Below are positions 6,365 through 9,585 of a DNA stretch of 9,585 nt, in pieces. The notes beneath the pieces were generated by a model. That model ran no database searches, was not told where the DNA came from, and saw only the letters and a program-made list of their open reading frames with translations. The DNA lies in assembly GCA_017643965.1 (NCBI GenBank), contig JAEPMM010000094.1:1-9585 (forward strand). Direction: 5' to 3'. This DNA comes from Marinobacter sp. Its GTDB lineage: Bacteria; Pseudomonadota; Gammaproteobacteria; Pseudomonadales; Oleiphilaceae. Numbering within the stretch: position 1 is the first letter of the stretch; the number at the start of each line of letters is the position of its first letter. Made by a program: the position numbers and the translations under genes.

Positions 6365-6748
6365 TTACTGCAGCCTCCGTTCCAGATCGGCCATCCAGCC
6401 GGCCACCTGTCGATCGTCGTCGCCGGTCAGCTCGCGGTAACGTCGGTAGTGAGCCAGAGCGGTCTCAAGATCCAGCAGGTACAGCTCGGCAATCACCGCA
6501 AGGTTGTAGTGCAACTCGGGTGTGTCAGGAGACGCCTCGACGCCGCTGCGGAGCAGTCTGGCCGCCTCGCGAAACTCACCTTCGTCCTTCAGGGAGAGGG
6601 CTCGATTGTTGAGCGCCACCACGGCTTGGGGGTCCAGAGAGGCGGGTTGGGCCGGGGCCTTTTCAGGCTCGAGTCGGGGCTGGGAGGCGCATCCCGCCAA
6701 GATCAGCATCACTACCAGCATTCCGCTCAATACGCGTTCAGGCGTCAT
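6365..6748 (-). CDS. TPR lipoprotein of the motor operon
   Basis: 127 residues. The signal peptide ends in a lipobox LAGC (17-20), so Cys20 should be lipidated. The next residues are Ala-Ser, not Asp, which predicts transport to the outer membrane by Lol. After a Pro/Glu linker (about 24-38) come two TPR-like helical pairs: VVALNNRALSLKDEGEFREA (43-62), then ELHYNLAVIAELYLLDLETA (77-96). It would be a small periplasm-facing scaffold anchored to the outer membrane. The start overlaps the end of the large TPR gene by 11 nt, and GGAGAG lies 7 nt before the ATG. Similar TPR partners accompany the TonB2/TtpC systems of Vibrio, which supports a scaffold role; the exact partner is unknown. Confidence 0.87.
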   Translation of the reverse strand: MTPERVLSGMLVVMLILAGCASQPRLEPEKAPAQPASLDPQAVVALNNRALSLKDEGEFREAARLLRSGVEASPDTPELHYNLAVIAELYLLDLETALAHYRRYRELTGDDDRQVAGWMADLERRLQ

Positions 6749-9542
6749 CGTTCGTCTCTCCGGTCCATGTCATCCATCGAACGTCGCGGTCGTAGCGGCC
6801 CGGGAACAGTTCTGCCAGGGCATTCAGGCTTTTCTCCACCCATTTGTTGTAGCCATGCTCGGGCAATAACTGGTGGTTTCGCGCGTGCAGGTTGATCGCT
6901 TTCTCCTCGAAGGGGTACGCCTCCTCCTCCAGGAGCATCCGGTACTGGGCCCGCTCAAGATCATTCAGCTCGTCGGGAACGGCCGAATTCATCAGGTCAC
7001 GGGCAAGGGTCCGGTAAAGCTCCGCGCGTCGGTAAAGGGTTTCAGACCTGACACCTTGCTGATCGAACTGTTCCGCTTCCGAAAAACGCTGTGTCGCCAG
7101 CTCCAGCGCCTGCTGCTTGTGGCTCAGGGATTGTTGAAGGGGTTGGTTCAGAGGAATGGCTCCGAATGCCTCCGCAGCCGATATTCCCAATGCCAGGGCC
7201 GAGCCGGCAGACCAGCGTAGTGTGTCTTCTGAATGCCACTGACTGGCCAGCTCCGCGCTCACCATGTCTTGTCGGTAGCGCGGGACCGACACTCCAGAAT
7301 CGATCAGACGTTGACGCATACGTTGCAGAAGCAGATGCTCTGGAGCGTCGGAAGGCGCCGATGCGATTGCCAGGTAATCCTGATATATGGCATTTCGCCG
7401 TCCAGTGGCCTGGCCACGATGAAAATACTCAGCGGCCTGCAGTTTGCTCGGCCAGGGATCGATGGCCGTCCGTGCGGCTTCCATCAGCTCCAAAGCCGCC
7501 CGAACCGGCTGGTCCGAGGATTCGTAAGCCAGCACCAGCTTATCGCTGATGTGGCGGCTCAGTTGATGTTCGGGAAAATCGCCGCGGAACCGGGTGAATT
7601 CGTTGATGGCACTCTGCCAGCGCTCCGCCAGAAGCAGGCTGTTTGCGGCATCGTAGCGGCCTTTGATTGCAATATCGGAGCCCGGAAGTGCGGTATCAAC
7701 GCGCTGGAAGTGGGCCACAGCCAGATCGGTGTCACCGGAACTCTGGGCGGCCTCGCCCTGACGGTATATGGAGGCAGCCAGTTGGCGCTTCACAGCCCGG
7801 GTTTCCTCGGAATCGATGTCCTTCAGGACACCGGATTGAATCAGGCTGTCAGCCTTTCGCCAGGCATTTTCCGCGCTTCGATGGTCGTCCGAATCTGTGT
7901 GGATTTCGCCCAAAACCAGCCAGGCAATGCATTGATCCGCAGGTTGTGATCCGTACAGCTGATGCACGCGCTCGGCAAATCGCCGGGCTTGAGTCAGCTC
8001 TCCTTGTTCAAGCCACCGATTGGCAAGATCGGCATACAAGGCGGGTAGCCTCGCGTCATTTCGAAAAGCGGCTTCGAATTGCTCCGCCTCGTCAGAGAGC
8101 GCCTCGAGCGTGACCGGGTGGTCAATGCGGTGGTCTGCGCCGTCACGCTGTATGACGACCGCCGCCCAGGCGGCATCGGCCGCTCCCTGATAACCGGGCG
8201 TGTCATAAGCGGCCTGCCGATAGTTTGTCAGCGCCCGATCAAAGTCACCGGACTGGAGGCGCGCGTCCCCTGCCAGCCTGAAAATGTCTCCCGGCGCTGC
8301 GTCATGCCTACCGAGACGCTCGTAGTACTCAGCGGCGCGGGCAAACTGCTCCGGATCGGAGCTGTTCTGACCCCGGCTGTAGTGATAGTCCGCAAGCTCG
8401 CGGCTGAACGTCCGCCACAACGCCTGATCCTTCGCATCCAGACGCTGGTAAGCTTCCGCCCCCTCGAACGCCGCGACGAATGCTGCCTGGCCGCGCCGCG
8501 CTTGCCCCTGCTCGCCAGCCTGACGCCACACTTCCACCACCTGCGCCATAAACGCCGGCACAGCGATGTGTCCGGGCTGCAATTCAACGAACCGCTGATT
8601 CACCGCCACGCTGTCGGCGTGCCGGCCCTTGCTGGCGTAGTAATCCGCGAGTCGGTCAAACAACAGGTAATCATAGGGTTTTGAGCCAGCCTTGCTGAGC
8701 CAGGCTATGAGCGCATCTGCCCCGCCGGTCTCAGCGGCCATCAGCGCCAGCACACGGAGCGTATCGTCCACCAGCTCCAGGTCGCTGTCGGACACGCGCG
8801 CGATGCTGGCCTGATCGGGCATGGGTTGGTCCAGCACTTCGAGAAACGAGGCGGCCGACCGGGTCCAGGCTCCGGCGCCCTGTTTGAACTGACTCCAGCC
8901 CTGCATGTAGCGGGCTTTGATTTTCAAACCGCCCCCCTCATCACCGGCGATCAAGCGGCCGTATTCCGCCTCCGCTTCGACGTAGCGGCCGGCTGAAAAC
9001 GCCGATTCGGCAATGCGGAAACGTGCTTCCGGCACCAGTGCTGATTCTGGATACAGCCCAACCAGCTGTTTGAGCCGCTGAATGGACTCGCCTCCCTGCC
9101 CCACATAGGCATGAGCCTTGGCCATCTGATACAGCAGCTCATCCAGCTTGCCCTGAAAGGCACCCCGTTCAACGATCGCCTCATAGCTCCCCAGGGCTTC
9201 GCGGTACAGCCGCTGCTCCTCTTCGACATCAGGCTGCACCACGTGCCCGGTAGCATGCTGGATATTGGCCAACCGGTTCAGCGCGTCGATTCGCACCTCC
9301 GGCTTGTCGGTGGAGTCAAAAAGCCGCTGATAACGGCGAGCTACTTCCTCCGGCGATATCGCCGGCATGGGGCGGGATTCAAACGTCAGGAACACCGGAC
9401 GCATATCGCCGATGGTTTCACCGTCACTGCCCAATTCGACACGGAAGGATTCCTGTGCCAGCACCGGCGTTGCCGTCAGTAACAGGATGACGCCAATCCA
9501 GTCACGACAGCGCTGCGACAGGCTGTAAGTCGGGTTACTCAT
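6738..9542 (-). CDS. Large secreted tetratricopeptide-repeat protein
   Basis: 934 residues. The N-terminal hydrophobic segment (WIGVILLLTATPVLA) suggests a signal peptide cleaved after Ala29. Nearly the whole mature chain is predicted to be paired helices. Clear TPR-like units include LLYQMAKAHAYVGQGGESIQ (about 140-160), RFRIAESAFSAGRYVEAEAE (about 176-196), DIFRLAGDARLQSGDFDRAL (about 415-435), ALYADLANRWLEQGELTQAR (about 500-520), ASIYRQGEAAQSSGDTDLA (about 588-606) and RYDAANSLLLAERWQSAINEF (about 628-648). The last 200 or so residues are helical but less regular. Very large TPR proteins accompany ExbB/ExbD/AgmX-type genes (compare AgmK, AglT and PglI of Myxococcus). It is likely a periplasmic or envelope scaffold that the motor acts on. 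The start overlaps the preceding stop as ATGA; only a weak GGGGTGGG lies upstream, so translation probably depends on coupling. Confidence 0.88.
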   Translation of the reverse strand: MSNPTYSLSQRCRDWIGVILLLTATPVLAQESFRVELGSDGETIGDMRPVFLTFESRPMPAISPEEVARRYQRLFDSTDKPEVRIDALNRLANIQHATGHVVQPDVEEEQRLYREALGSYEAIVERGAFQGKLDELLYQMAKAHAYVGQGGESIQRLKQLVGLYPESALVPEARFRIAESAFSAGRYVEAEAEYGRLIAGDEGGGLKIKARYMQGWSQFKQGAGAWTRSAASFLEVLDQPMPDQASIARVSDSDLELVDDTLRVLALMAAETGGADALIAWLSKAGSKPYDYLLFDRLADYYASKGRHADSVAVNQRFVELQPGHIAVPAFMAQVVEVWRQAGEQGQARRGQAAFVAAFEGAEAYQRLDAKDQALWRTFSRELADYHYSRGQNSSDPEQFARAAEYYERLGRHDAAPGDIFRLAGDARLQSGDFDRALTNYRQAAYDTPGYQGAADAAWAAVVIQRDGADHRIDHPVTLEALSDEAEQFEAAFRNDARLPALYADLANRWLEQGELTQARRFAERVHQLYGSQPADQCIAWLVLGEIHTDSDDHRSAENAWRKADSLIQSGVLKDIDSEETRAVKRQLAASIYRQGEAAQSSGDTDLAVAHFQRVDTALPGSDIAIKGRYDAANSLLLAERWQSAINEFTRFRGDFPEHQLSRHISDKLVLAYESSDQPVRAALELMEAARTAIDPWPSKLQAAEYFHRGQATGRRNAIYQDYLAIASAPSDAPEHLLLQRMRQRLIDSGVSVPRYRQDMVSAELASQWHSEDTLRWSAGSALALGISAAEAFGAIPLNQPLQQSLSHKQQALELATQRFSEAEQFDQQGVRSETLYRRAELYRTLARDLMNSAVPDELNDLERAQYRMLLEEEAYPFEEKAINLHARNHQLLPEHGYNKWVEKSLNALAELFPGRYDRDVRWMTWTGETNDDA

Positions 9543-9585
9543 CGCCCACCCCGCTCAAGCGTTTCCAGGGCGAGGTATTCGTATA
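9539..9585 (-). CDS. C-terminal end of an upstream operon gene (partial)
   Basis: The last 14 codons before a TGA at 9539-9541 read YEYLALETLERGGR. The stop overlaps the start of the large TPR gene in the ATGA arrangement seen elsewhere in this operon, which is the main reason to believe it is coding. Too little is present to name the product. The operon therefore begins outside the window. Confidence 0.5.
   Translation of the reverse strand, partial: YEYLALETLERGGR

Overview
This high-GC window looks like the chromosome of a marine gammaproteobacterium, with Marinobacter or a close relative the best guess. That guess rests on how closely HrpA and FadD resemble their gammaproteobacterial versions and on recalled gene order, and no search was run. 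Coding density is very high. No stretch over 300 bases lacks a gene, and no tRNA, rRNA, CRISPR array or insertion sequence was seen.

Layout. Positions 1-879 (minus) hold the N-terminal 293 residues of the DEAH-box RNA helicase HrpA, cut by the window edge. A 141-bp gap (880-1020) carries a near-perfect bidirectional terminator hairpin and a candidate hrpA promoter. Positions 1021-2697 (minus) are a full-length fadD (long-chain acyl-CoA synthetase) whose only defect is an in-frame amber codon at 2077-2079, just before the ATP-binding loop. A 189-bp divergent intergenic region with an inverted repeat separates fadD from a plus-strand MaoC-type (R)-hydratase gene (2887-3372). That gene runs tail-to-tail, with zero spacing, into the last gene of a long minus-strand operon.

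The operon (9585 down to 3373) is read in this order: the tail of an unseen gene; a 934-residue secreted TPR protein; a small TPR lipoprotein; a 116-residue exported protein of unknown function; a MotA/TolQ/ExbB channel subunit; two different ExbD/TolR proteins; and a TonB-like protein with an AgmX/PglI-type C-terminal domain. Most junctions overlap or abut (ATGA, TAAATG, 8-nt and 11-nt overlaps), so the products are probably made together. One ExbB with two ExbDs, an AgmX/PglI-type protein and TPR proteins recalls the Agl/Glt motility machinery of Myxococcus and the TonB2/TtpC-type TonB systems. I infer an inner-membrane proton-driven motor that works through a periplasmic arm on TPR partners in the periplasm and on the outer membrane. 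Its cargo is unknown.

The points most worth checking are: the amber codon in fadD; the two ExbD paralogues, one with the proton-carrying Asp (D30) and one with Asn in its place (N21); the ExbB subunit with Val where E. coli ExbB has Glu176; the AgmX-type domain without its usual cysteine pair; and the uncharacterised small exported protein in the middle of the operon.
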